Source: Chryseobacterium indicum
GTDB taxonomy: Bacteria; Bacteroidota; Bacteroidia; Flavobacteriales; Weeksellaceae
DNA length: 64,000 nucleotides
NCBI RefSeq assembly: GCF_021504595.1
Contig: NZ_JACSGT010000002.1
Location: forward strand, 310,001-374,000
Direction of reading: 5' to 3'
Positions 18,026 through 26,067 of this stretch are shown one piece after another; within the stretch, counting starts at the first letter, position 1; the number at the start of each line of letters is the position of its first letter. Position numbers and translations under genes: made by a program. The notes below the pieces were generated by a model. The model did not search any database. It was not told where the DNA came from and saw nothing but the letters and a program-made list of their open reading frames with translations.

Positions 18026-19519
18026 TTATAAAAATTTATTTTCCACCAATATCCAAAGTCTCTGCGCGTACTCATCCACTTTATTCCATTTTTTGGCATA
18101 ATAAAGATCGCTCAGATATTCTTTAGCATCTTCCAGTGTTCTGAAACTGTTCAGGTTATTCACCACTTCATTCAGTTCCGTCTGGCTTCCTCCGAACAGT
18201 GTTTTTGTGAAAGCAATCCTGTCATTCAAATCGAGTTTAAACTCAGGCTTTTTCTTTTCCGCTTCCATAAAATCGGTTGGAATATTGGTTTTTAAAATAC
18301 TTCCTGTTTCTTCTTTTTTCTCAGGAACTGTTTTTTCCTTTGGCATATCTCTTTCAAGATGATCATCATCAAAAAGCGACTGTACCGCTTTCAGACCTTT
18401 GATGTTTGCCAGTTTTATCTTTTTATCATGATGATAGGCTTCGAGATTTTCAAAACTTTCATCAGATTTTAAATGTTCTTTCTCTTCAGAAACAGGTTTG
18501 TTGATCTCAACAATTTTTCTTCTGTCATTAATTTCCGCTAAAACTGAAGATCCCTGTTTTTCTTCTGCAGAAGTTTCATTTTTAATTTCGTTTATGATGT
18601 TTTCAGCATTTGAAGTATCGGTCGCCAATTCGCCCTGTTCCATCATTGTGTGGGAAGAATACTGATTATCATTTTCTTCCACTAAAATTTCTTCATTTTC
18701 ATCTAAAACTTCACCATCAAAAATGCTTGGAATTTTTTCAGATTCTTCTTCATTTTTATACTGATAATTGTTTTGAATTTTCTCTTCTTCATCAAAATCA
18801 TTCAGAATATCTCCGCGATCGTCCGAAATTTCGTTTTCAAATTCATCAATTTCATTTAACTGATGATTAAAAATAACTTCTTCTTCCGTTTTGCTGTCAT
18901 TAAAAATTTCTTCCGAGATTTCTTCATCATTTTCGGGTTCAGAATTTGCCAGAATTCTTTCTTCATCCACAAAATTCAGATCCGCTCCGCTGTTTTCAGA
19001 AGTTTCATATTCATCAAGTTCATTTAACTGAGCATTGAAAACATCATCATTCTCTTTCAGATCATTCTGAATTTCATCCTGCGAATTTTCTTCTGCAAAA
19101 TTAATTAAAGTTTCGTGAAGTTCACCTTCTACAATCTCATTTAACTGATTGTTAAAAATTGCCTCTTCCTCAGTAACTTCACTTGAATAATTTCCGGCTT
19201 CGCTTCCCTCAATTTCATTAAGCTCATTATTGAAAATGGCTTCTTCTTCGGTTACTTCACCGCTGAAATCATGGGTTTCCTGCAAAGGAGCTGGTGCAGA
19301 AAAATTTTCTTTATTTTCTGAAATCAGCGAAGAATTTTCACTTCCGAAATACTCTAAATTTTTTTCCAGCAGCCGGAGAAACGAAATCCTGTTGGCAAGC
19401 TCTTCCACAAGATCCTGCTTTGACGAAAGTTCGTCTACGTTGCTTATTTTATCCAAAATACCAATGATATTCTTGGATTCAAAAAAAATCTTTTCCTTTA
19501 AATCTTGGATGTTCTGCAT
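18026..19519 (-). CDS. Highly acidic protein with internal repeats
   Basis: The 497-residue protein has no signal peptide or membrane segment. An N-terminal helical part (about 1-55) is followed by a long, Glu/Asp-rich region with at least four copies of a motif close to EEEAIFNNxLNEIxEGE (about residues 90-250). The last about 75 residues look conserved and folded (FKLDLNDRIAFTKTLFGGSQ ... TLEDAKEYLSDLYYAKKWN). From memory, this C-terminal part occurs in other Flavobacteria next to rsmI or tdk. It may be a scaffold or tether in the cytoplasm. I cannot assign a function. It begins the rsmI operon and is divergent from tdk. Confidence 0.8.
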   Translation of the reverse strand: MQNIQDLKEKIFFESKNIIGILDKISNVDELSSKQDLVEELANRISFLRLLEKNLEYFGSENSSLISENKENFSAPAPLQETHDFSGEVTEEEAIFNNELNEIEGSEAGNYSSEVTEEEAIFNNQLNEIVEGELHETLINFAEENSQDEIQNDLKENDDVFNAQLNELDEYETSENSGADLNFVDEERILANSEPENDEEISEEIFNDSKTEEEVIFNHQLNEIDEFENEISDDRGDILNDFDEEEKIQNNYQYKNEEESEKIPSIFDGEVLDENEEILVEENDNQYSSHTMMEQGELATDTSNAENIINEIKNETSAEEKQGSSVLAEINDRRKIVEINKPVSEEKEHLKSDESFENLEAYHHDKKIKLANIKGLKAVQSLFDDDHLERDMPKEKTVPEKKEETGSILKTNIPTDFMEAEKKKPEFKLDLNDRIAFTKTLFGGSQTELNEVVNNLNSFRTLEDAKEYLSDLYYAKKWNKVDEYAQRLWILVENKFL

Positions 19520-19579
19520 AGAAGAATCTTGTTAAAATTGCTTACTTTTGATCTTAAAAATATACGGCTAATTTAACAA

Positions 19580-20170
19580 ATGTTTTTAGAAAATACAATT
19601 AATCATTCCAAACAAAGTGGTTGGATGGAAGTTATTTGTGGCTCAATGTTTTCCGGAAAAACCGAAGAGTTGATCCGAAGGCTTAGAAGAGCTGAAATGG
19701 CAGGGCAGAATGTGGAGATTTTTAAACCAAGACTGGATACCCGGTATTCGGATGAAGATGTGGTTTCGCACAATCAGAATAAAATCCGAAGCACGGCGGT
19801 AGAAAATCCCAGCGAAATTCTTTTGCTGGCTTCCAATTGTCATGTAGTAGGAATTGATGAAGCGCAGTTTTTTGATGAAAGCATTGTGGATATAGCCAAT
19901 CAACTGGCAAATGGCGGAATAAGAGTAGTTATTGCAGGTTTAGATATGGATTTTCTCGGAAGACCTTTCGGACCAATGCCCAATCTGATGGCAACTGCAG
20001 AATATGTTACAAAAGTACACGCGATCTGCAGAAGAACAGGAAATCTTGCCAATTATTCTATGAGAACTTCCGCAGGAAAAGATCTTGTAGAACTTGGAGA
20101 GACAGAATCTTACGATGCAGTGAGCAGAAGAGTTTTTGTGGATGAAGTTTTGAATAAAAAAGAGATTTAA
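19580..20170 (+). CDS. tdk: Thymidine kinase
   Basis: The 196-residue enzyme has the type II thymidine kinase layout: P-loop (GSMFSGKTEELIRRLRR), the KPRLDTRY loop, the Walker B-like VVGIDEAQFFD with the catalytic Glu, the IAGLDMDFLGRPFG substrate loop and the lasso domain ending SYDAVSRRVF. It phosphorylates thymidine in salvage. The usual zinc cysteines of the lasso (CxxC pairs) are mostly missing; only one cysteine is left in AICRRTGN. This also seems typical of relatives in this phylum. A possible -7 box (TACTTTTG) is at 19544-19551. Confidence 0.95.
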   Translation: MFLENTINHSKQSGWMEVICGSMFSGKTEELIRRLRRAEMAGQNVEIFKPRLDTRYSDEDVVSHNQNKIRSTAVENPSEILLLASNCHVVGIDEAQFFDESIVDIANQLANGGIRVVIAGLDMDFLGRPFGPMPNLMATAEYVTKVHAICRRTGNLANYSMRTSAGKDLVELGETESYDAVSRRVFVDEVLNKKEI

Positions 20171-20185
20171 TATCATATTTATTAG

Positions 20186-20218
20186 TAATTTTGTTTAAAA
20201 TTTAATAGTGAAAACTAT
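20186..20218 (+). promoter_or_regulatory. Promoter box and palindrome before toxin-antitoxin genes
   Basis: TAATTTTG at 20186-20193 fits the -7 element. Just after it, ATAGT-GAAA-ACTAT (20205-20218) is a short perfect palindrome between the promoter box and the antitoxin start. That is the expected place for the autoregulatory operator of a toxin-antitoxin pair. Confidence 0.4.
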
Positions 20219-20224
20219 CAGAAA

Positions 20225-20563
20225 ATGATATTAGAAATTAAAAATTACATCAAGATCAGCAATTCTATTGACGAGATTCTGAAAAATTCGCCTTTCAAAA
20301 TGAAATACATCATTGAAAAAAGCGGAATTTCCGAGCCTACGTTTTTCAGAAAAATGAAAGAGAAAAAATTTCTTCCGGAAGAATTGCTGAAGATTGCGGA
20401 AATTATAGAGCCGGAAAAAATTTCGCATGATGATATTCTCAATGCTATTCAGGAAGGTTTAGACGACGTAAAAAACGGACGGATAACCGAACATATGGCA
20501 GTGATGAATGAAGCAAAGGGAAGAATTGCAAAAAAGAAAAATGAATATTTTTTGGACAAATAG
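20225..20563 (+). CDS. Antitoxin-like DNA-binding protein
   Basis: The 112-residue protein has a helix-turn-helix-like middle (MKYIIEKSGISEPTFFRKMKEKKFLPEELLKIAEII, about residues 22-60) and a C-terminal tail of the RelB/ParD kind (QEGLDDVKNGRITEHMAVMNEAK). The latter commonly wraps around a ParE/RelE toxin. It overlaps the toxin gene by 23 bp, the usual arrangement that keeps antitoxin in excess. It likely represses its own promoter via the palindrome at 20205-20218. The exact antitoxin family is uncertain. Confidence 0.78.
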   Translation: MILEIKNYIKISNSIDEILKNSPFKMKYIIEKSGISEPTFFRKMKEKKFLPEELLKIAEIIEPEKISHDDILNAIQEGLDDVKNGRITEHMAVMNEAKGRIAKKKNEYFLDK

Positions 20564-20843
20564 AGCCAAATCGGATTTAGAAATTCTAGAAGATTTTCTT
20601 ATTGAAAACTGGGGGTTCGATGTTTTGGAAGACTTTTATGAAATTTTAGAAAGAAAAATTTCTTTGCTTGAAAATGGAAATCTTATTCATCAGAAATATG
20701 AAGACACAGCGTTTCACAAATTACTAATTACGAAACACAACTCTATCATTTATGAAATTTCAGGAAATCAAATAAATCTTTTAAATATGATTAATAACTT
20801 CCGAAATCCTGATTCTAATTATAACCTAATTACAGAAAAGTAG
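20541..20843 (+). CDS. RelE/ParE-family toxin
   Basis: The 100-residue protein has the ParE/RelE shape: an N-terminal strand (NIFWTNRAKSDLEILEDFL), two helices (EDFYEILERKISLLENGN), then beta strands (HKLLITKHNSIIYEISGNQINLLNMINNFRNP). The final motif NxIxYEIxxxxIxLLxxxxxRxxP is characteristic. ParE members poison gyrase and RelE members cleave mRNA; which applies is not decidable by eye. I use the ATG at 20541, which begins the conserved first strand. An upstream start would add 11 charged residues of no family match. It is only 3 bp before the murF-alr gene. Confidence 0.85.
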   Translation: MNIFWTNRAKSDLEILEDFLIENWGFDVLEDFYEILERKISLLENGNLIHQKYEDTAFHKLLITKHNSIIYEISGNQINLLNMINNFRNPDSNYNLITEK

Positions 20844-20846
20844 TTT

Positions 20847-23294
20847 ATGAACTACACGACAAACCATATCGCAGAAATCACCAATGCGAAGATTATTGGA
20901 GACAAAAATATAATAATCAGGAATATCGCTTTCGACAGCAGGATTATTTATTCTACTAAAAATACTGCGTTTATAGCGATCAATACTTCAAAAAATTCCG
21001 GGGAAAAGTTCATTGAATCTGCGATCGACCGTGGAATAAACGTCATCATTTCCGAACATCATCATCCGCAGTTTGAAAATATTACGTGGATCATTGTTGA
21101 AAATTCGATTGAGTTTCTTCAGAAATTAGCTAAATTTCATTTTGAAAATGCTCATTTAAAATCCATCGGAATTACAGGAAGTAACGGAAAAACGATTTTA
21201 AAGGAGTGGCTGTATCAATGTCTGTGGAATGAATTTCCAACGGTAAAAAGCCCGAAGAGTTTCAATTCCCAGATCGGACTTCCTCTTTCTCTGCTTCAGA
21301 TTAATAATTCTCATCAATTAGGAATTTTTGAAGTAGGAATTTCCAAGCCAGACGAAATGGAAAAGCTCGAAAATATTTTCCATCCGCAGATTGGTTTGCT
21401 CACTCATATCGGAACTGCTCATCTTGCCAATTTCCAATCGGAGGAGGAGCTGATTGATGAAAAAATCAAATTATTCAAACATTCTGAAACGGTTATTTAC
21501 AACGGGGATAATTCTCTGGTTGACAAAAAGATAAAGGAATTATATTCAGGTAAAAAATTAATTTCTTACGGCTTTAAGGAAGACAACGAAGTTTACTTCA
21601 AAAACAATATTTCGAAAAACGAAGATGTAACGGTACATTATTTCAACGAAGAAATCTCTTTTCCGGTGCATCAGAGAGATGAAGCGACTTTAACGAATGC
21701 TTTGGCGCTTGTAACGGTTTTAAAGGAACTTGGTATTGAAAACGAAAAGATCGTCGAAAAAATCAACGCTTTAAAGGCCGTTGAAATGAGACTTGAAGCG
21801 ATTGAAGGAATTAAGAACAACATTGTCATCAACGATTCTTTTAACCTTGATCTTGATTCTCTGAAAACCGCGCTTCAATTTCTTAATGAATACAATAAAC
21901 CGAAAAAATCTCTGGTTCTTACAGATATTGTAGGGGTAAATTCTAATTCGAAAGAACTTTATGAAGAAGTTTCCGAGCTTGTAAACGAACAGAAATTCGA
22001 CTCTGTTTTTCTAATCGGTGATGAGATATCAAAATTTAGTGAATTATTTAAAACTAAAACTTTTACTTTCATCAGTACCCAAGAACTAATTGAAAGTAAA
22101 TACCTTACAGAAATTGAAAACCAGATCATTTTATTAAAAGGAGCAAGGAAATTTGAGATCGAAAGACTTAAAGATCTGCTTGAACTCAGAAAACACGATA
22201 CAGTTTTAGAAATTAATTTGAATGCTATTCTTCATAACATCAATTACCATAAATCTTTACTAAAGCCATCCACAAAAATGATGGCGATGGTTAAAGCAAA
22301 CTCTTATGGTTTAGGAAGTTATGAGATTTCGGAATTCTTGCAGCATCATCACATAGATTATCTTGGAGTCGCTTTCGTTGATGAAGGTGTAGAACTCAGA
22401 AAAAAAGGAATTACGGTTCCTGTTGTGGTCATGAATCCTGAACAGCACAGTTATGAAACGGTGATTGCGTATAATCTGGAACCGGAAATTTACAGTTTCA
22501 GAGTTCTGGAATTATTCTATGAAGCGGTTCAGAAATCCGGATATGATAAAAAATACCCGATCCATATCAAACTGGAAACAGGAATGCATCGTCTTGGTTT
22601 TAAAGGCAATGAACTGGATCAGTTAAGCGAGACTTTAAATTCAATGAATGTAAAAGTTCAGAGTATTTTCAGCCATCTTTCGTCATCTGATTTACCGGAT
22701 GAAAAAGAATTTACCTTACATCAGCTAGAAACCTTTGAGAAAAATTCCAGCTATTTGATAGAAAAATTGGGGTACACTCCTATCCGACATATTTTAAATT
22801 CTTCAGGAATAACCAATTACACCAATCATCAGTACGATATGGTAAGAATCGGGATTGGAATGTTAGGAGAATCACCAAATAGTGAAATACAGAAACAACT
22901 GAGATCTGTCGTAAGCTTTAAAACGGTAATCTCTCAAATTTCTACGGTAGAAAACGGAGAATCAGTAGGTTACAGCCGTCGATTTAAAACAGATCATCAG
23001 ACAAAAATAGCCACTATTCCTGTAGGATATGCCGATGGAATCCCAAGATTAATCGGAAACCAGGTCGGAAATGTAGGAATCCACAAAACCCTTGCTCCGA
23101 TTGTAGGAAGCATCTGTATGGATATGATGATGATTAATGTAGATCATATCCCGAATGTAAAGGAAGGCGATACTGTTACCGTTTTTAACGCAAAACCAAG
23201 TTTAAAAGAATTCGCAGACTACTGCAAAACAATAACCTATGAAGTTTTAACCTCCATTTCGCCCCGTGTGAAACGGATTTATATTAAAGATTAG
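20847..23294 (+). CDS. MurF ligase fused to alanine racemase
   Basis: The 815-residue protein is the two-enzyme fusion known in Bacteroidetes. Residues 1 to about 440 are MurF: the ATP loop GITGSNGKT (K115), FEVGISKPDEMEKL, and LTHIGTAHLANF. Residues about 450-815 are alanine racemase: MVKANSYGLG with the PLP lysine, LETGMHRLGF, ILNSSGI, and the catalytic Tyr in VGYSRRF with YADGIPR. It makes D-alanine and uses the D-Ala-D-Ala dipeptide to complete the peptidoglycan precursor. The fused arrangement brings both steps together. It starts 3 bp after the toxin gene, so it may be partly read from that promoter. Confidence 0.95.
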   Translation: MNYTTNHIAEITNAKIIGDKNIIIRNIAFDSRIIYSTKNTAFIAINTSKNSGEKFIESAIDRGINVIISEHHHPQFENITWIIVENSIEFLQKLAKFHFENAHLKSIGITGSNGKTILKEWLYQCLWNEFPTVKSPKSFNSQIGLPLSLLQINNSHQLGIFEVGISKPDEMEKLENIFHPQIGLLTHIGTAHLANFQSEEELIDEKIKLFKHSETVIYNGDNSLVDKKIKELYSGKKLISYGFKEDNEVYFKNNISKNEDVTVHYFNEEISFPVHQRDEATLTNALALVTVLKELGIENEKIVEKINALKAVEMRLEAIEGIKNNIVINDSFNLDLDSLKTALQFLNEYNKPKKSLVLTDIVGVNSNSKELYEEVSELVNEQKFDSVFLIGDEISKFSELFKTKTFTFISTQELIESKYLTEIENQIILLKGARKFEIERLKDLLELRKHDTVLEINLNAILHNINYHKSLLKPSTKMMAMVKANSYGLGSYEISEFLQHHHIDYLGVAFVDEGVELRKKGITVPVVVMNPEQHSYETVIAYNLEPEIYSFRVLELFYEAVQKSGYDKKYPIHIKLETGMHRLGFKGNELDQLSETLNSMNVKVQSIFSHLSSSDLPDEKEFTLHQLETFEKNSSYLIEKLGYTPIRHILNSSGITNYTNHQYDMVRIGIGMLGESPNSEIQKQLRSVVSFKTVISQISTVENGESVGYSRRFKTDHQTKIATIPVGYADGIPRLIGNQVGNVGIHKTLAPIVGSICMDMMMINVDHIPNVKEGDTVTVFNAKPSLKEFADYCKTITYEVLTSISPRVKRIYIKD

Positions 23295-23297
23295 CCT

Positions 23298-25457
23298 ATG
23301 AGAAAGCTCCTGATTATTTTATTTGCCTTTCAATTGCTTCTGATTCAGTCTCAGGTAAAGAAAGACCTCGTTATTTCGAAAAATCCCAAAATAGGACTTT
23401 CTCTTGCAGGTGGCGGAGCTAAAGGATTTTCTCATATAGGCGTACTTAAAGTGCTGGATTCTCTGGGCGTAAAAGTAGATTATATTGCAGGAACAAGTAT
23501 GGGAGCCATTGTCGGCGGACTGTACGCTTCCGGATATTCAGGAAAAGAGATAGAAAAGATTGTAATGGATACCGATTTCTATTCTTTAATCACAGATCCC
23601 AAAGCAAAACGACAGGAAACAACTTTCTTTAATAAATCTGTTGACAAATATCTTTTGTCTATTCCTCTTAAAAACGGAAAAATCACCCTTCCCTCTTCCA
23701 TCAGTTCCGGACAGAAAAATGTATATCTGCTGAAGGAACTTTTCAAGAATGTCTCCAATATCGACGATTTCTCCAAACTCCCGATTCCTTTTATGTGTGT
23801 TGCGACCAATCTGGAAAGCGGCAATATGCAGATTTTTGAAAAAGGAGATCTGGTACAGTCGATTATGGCAAGTTCTGCATTTCCGTCACTTATGGATCCC
23901 GTAAAAATAAATGACAGTATTTATATTGACGGAGCGATGACGGTAAACTATCCTTCCAAACCTTTAAAAGATAAAGGAATTGATATCGTTATCGGAGTAG
24001 ATCTCAATCAGGATCTTTCCAAACGTGAAGATCTGAACAGCATTATCGCCATCCTGAATCAGGTTATTGATTTCGGAATTAAAAAAGATACCAAAAGACA
24101 GTATCAGTATACCGACATCAACATCAAGCCTAATTTAACAGGCATGACCGCTACAAGCTATGATGATAAGAAAAAAATTCTCGACAGCGGCTACGTAGAA
24201 GGCTTAAAATACGTCGATATTCTCGATCAGCTACCCAAGAGACCTTTCGACAGAATAAGACAGCAAATGAGCCCTATTTACTCCAATGTTTATAAAATCG
24301 ACAGTCTCGAAATTGAAGGAAGCAGGATTTACGGTAAAAATTATGTTTTAGGGAAAATGGGACTGCGGCTCCCTTCTCTCCAAACCTACGGAAGCATCAA
24401 TAAACAAATTGATAAATTAGTCGCCACCAACAATTACAAATTCATCAATTACGATATAATTTCCGGAAACAATTCAAATTACCTTAAGCTCTACGTTACC
24501 GAAGACGATACAAGACATTTTCTAAAATTCGGATTGCATTACGACGAAATTTTCAAAACCGGACTTCTTTTAAATTATTCAGCAAAACGACTTTTATCTC
24601 GAAATTCAAATCTTTCGCTGGACATTGTTGTAGGAGATAAACCCCGATATTATTTAAACTATTTTATTGATAACGGCTACATTCCGGGCTTCGGAATTTA
24701 TTCTTCGGGAATGAGCTTCAATTTGAAAGACGTCAATAACAATGAAGTCGACAAATGGATCTGGCTGAGAAATGAAGCTTATATTCAGTCGATCTGGAAA
24801 GATAAATTTGCTATCGGCGGTGGGATCAGTCACGATTATTTCGAAGCAGAATTCAATGGCGATAATAAAAGATACAGCAGATTTCTCAATCCGTACATTT
24901 TTCTGAAAAGCGACACCCAAAACGACAGAGACTTCCCTACCCGCGGAATTTACATTAACGCAGAAGGAAAAGTAATCGATCTACTAAAATCGGAAGTAGA
25001 AAAAAGACTCGTTCAGGTAAAAGCAGATATCAGAATAAATCTTCCTCTTTCAAAACAGTTTTCCTACAGACTCAATCTTTACGGAGGAATCACGATCGGA
25101 GAAAACCTTCCCGACTTCTACAAATACAGACTGGGCGGAATCTTTGAACAGAATATAGTAAACTACAGAAGCTTCTCAGGATTTTATTTTGCTCAGCTAA
25201 ACAGCAATAATGTGGTTTTAATTTCAAACGACCTTCAGTTTAAATTCAATAAAAACTATTTCCTGAGCGGAAATTTCTCTTTTGCCAACCTTTCCAATGA
25301 TATAACCTTTGAGGATGCGGTAAAACTAAATTTCAGCTCAGTAGGATTAACGGCTGGATACAAATCTCCTTTCGGGCAGATTAAAATCAACTTCAGCCAT
25401 TCACTTAAAAACAATCAAAAAGGCATATTCAGTGTTATCTTAGGACACTGGTTTTAA
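23298..25457 (+). CDS. Patatin-like phospholipase with outer-membrane barrel
   Basis: The 719-residue protein has a signal peptide (ends IQSQV), a patatin domain (about 30-260) with the oxyanion loop LSLAGGGAKGFSHIG, nucleophile S67 in GTSMG and the dyad Asp in YIDGAMTVNYP, a POTRA-like linker (about 320-410, YKIDSLEIEGSRIYGKNYVL) and a C-terminal Omp85-type barrel ending in aromatic SVILGHWF. This is the layout of type Vd autotransporters such as PlpD. Here the lipase would be placed in the outer membrane or exported through its own barrel. It follows murF-alr by 3 bp and is followed by ybeY at 7 bp. Confidence 0.93.
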   Translation: MRKLLIILFAFQLLLIQSQVKKDLVISKNPKIGLSLAGGGAKGFSHIGVLKVLDSLGVKVDYIAGTSMGAIVGGLYASGYSGKEIEKIVMDTDFYSLITDPKAKRQETTFFNKSVDKYLLSIPLKNGKITLPSSISSGQKNVYLLKELFKNVSNIDDFSKLPIPFMCVATNLESGNMQIFEKGDLVQSIMASSAFPSLMDPVKINDSIYIDGAMTVNYPSKPLKDKGIDIVIGVDLNQDLSKREDLNSIIAILNQVIDFGIKKDTKRQYQYTDINIKPNLTGMTATSYDDKKKILDSGYVEGLKYVDILDQLPKRPFDRIRQQMSPIYSNVYKIDSLEIEGSRIYGKNYVLGKMGLRLPSLQTYGSINKQIDKLVATNNYKFINYDIISGNNSNYLKLYVTEDDTRHFLKFGLHYDEIFKTGLLLNYSAKRLLSRNSNLSLDIVVGDKPRYYLNYFIDNGYIPGFGIYSSGMSFNLKDVNNNEVDKWIWLRNEAYIQSIWKDKFAIGGGISHDYFEAEFNGDNKRYSRFLNPYIFLKSDTQNDRDFPTRGIYINAEGKVIDLLKSEVEKRLVQVKADIRINLPLSKQFSYRLNLYGGITIGENLPDFYKYRLGGIFEQNIVNYRSFSGFYFAQLNSNNVVLISNDLQFKFNKNYFLSGNFSFANLSNDITFEDAVKLNFSSVGLTAGYKSPFGQIKINFSHSLKNNQKGIFSVILGHWF

Positions 25458-25464
25458 TTACGAA

Positions 25465-25872
25465 ATGATACAATTTTTTTACGAAAACTTACCCGAATCG
25501 GTAAATACAGAATACAAAAAATGGCTGGAAGACCTTATTCTTTCAGAAGAAAAAAAGTTGGGCGAGATCAATTATATTTTCTGTGACGACGAATATTTAC
25601 TCAAGGTAAACCAGGATTATTTACAGCACGATTACTATACTGATATCATTACATTTGACTATGTAAAAGGGAAGACCATAAGCGGCGAGATTTTTGTATC
25701 TTTGCAGCGCATTTCAGACAACGCTTCTACCCTATCCAGAAATTACGAAGAAGAATTACGGAGAGTTTTGGCTCACGGTATTCTGCACCTTTGCGGATAT
25801 AAAGATAAAACAGAAGAAGAAGAACTGCAGATGCGAGGAAAAGAAGATCATTATTTAGCAAAATACCATTAA
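25465..25872 (+). CDS. ybeY: Endoribonuclease YbeY
   Basis: The 135-residue protein has the UPF0054 core ending in HGILHLCGYKDKTEEEE, with the first two zinc histidines in HGxLH. In Proteobacteria the third ligand is a His after GY; here it is KD, a variant that I believe is usual in Bacteroidetes. YbeY takes part in 16S rRNA 3'-end maturation and ribosome quality control. Upstream motif YLLKVNQDYLQHDYYTDIITFDY is also typical. It closes the murF-alr/patatin operon. Confidence 0.93.
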   Translation: MIQFFYENLPESVNTEYKKWLEDLILSEEKKLGEINYIFCDDEYLLKVNQDYLQHDYYTDIITFDYVKGKTISGEIFVSLQRISDNASTLSRNYEEELRRVLAHGILHLCGYKDKTEEEELQMRGKEDHYLAKYH

Positions 25873-25880
25873 GTTTTTTA

Positions 25881-25967
25881 GGAGCTTAATCCCGCTCTCC
25901 GCACTCGCTATTTTCTTTTTTCAAAAGAAAATGAGCTCAGACAAATGCTGCGATCGGGGCTAAATAA
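25881..25967. repeat. Intergenic repeat with long hairpin
   Basis: The segment contains CCCGCTCTCCGCACTCGCTA, a perfect hairpin ATTTTCTTTT-TTC-AAAAGAAAAT (25910-25932), and GCTGCGATCGGGGCTAAA. I recall this series as a very common Chryseobacterium intergenic repeat (CCCGC...CGCTATT..., AAGAAAA hairpin, GATCGGGGCT). It may also act as the terminator of ybeY. Only one copy is in this window. Confidence 0.55.
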
Positions 25968-26006
25968 AGCGCAACAGAACAGATTTAAGACAATAAAATT
26001 TACAAA

Positions 26007-26022
26007 TGTTTCACGTGAAACA
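26007..26022. other. parS centromere-like site 1
   Basis: TGTTTCACGTGAAACA is an exact match to the 16-bp ParB-binding consensus TGTTNCACGTGAAACA. The palindrome extends perfectly to 22 bp (26004-26025). It lies in the gap 46 bp before mnmG. ParB loads here and spreads to organise origin-proximal DNA for segregation. Confidence 0.9.
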
Positions 26023-26067
26023 TTTATAAAAAAGAGTAAAAATTAAGGCTTAAAACAAGCAAAAAAA

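Noticed and set aside
25910..25932. Treating the AT hairpin after ybeY as a simple terminator
   Set aside because: The stem is all A/T and C/G-poor and is embedded in a longer repeat element, so I list it as a repeat that may also terminate.
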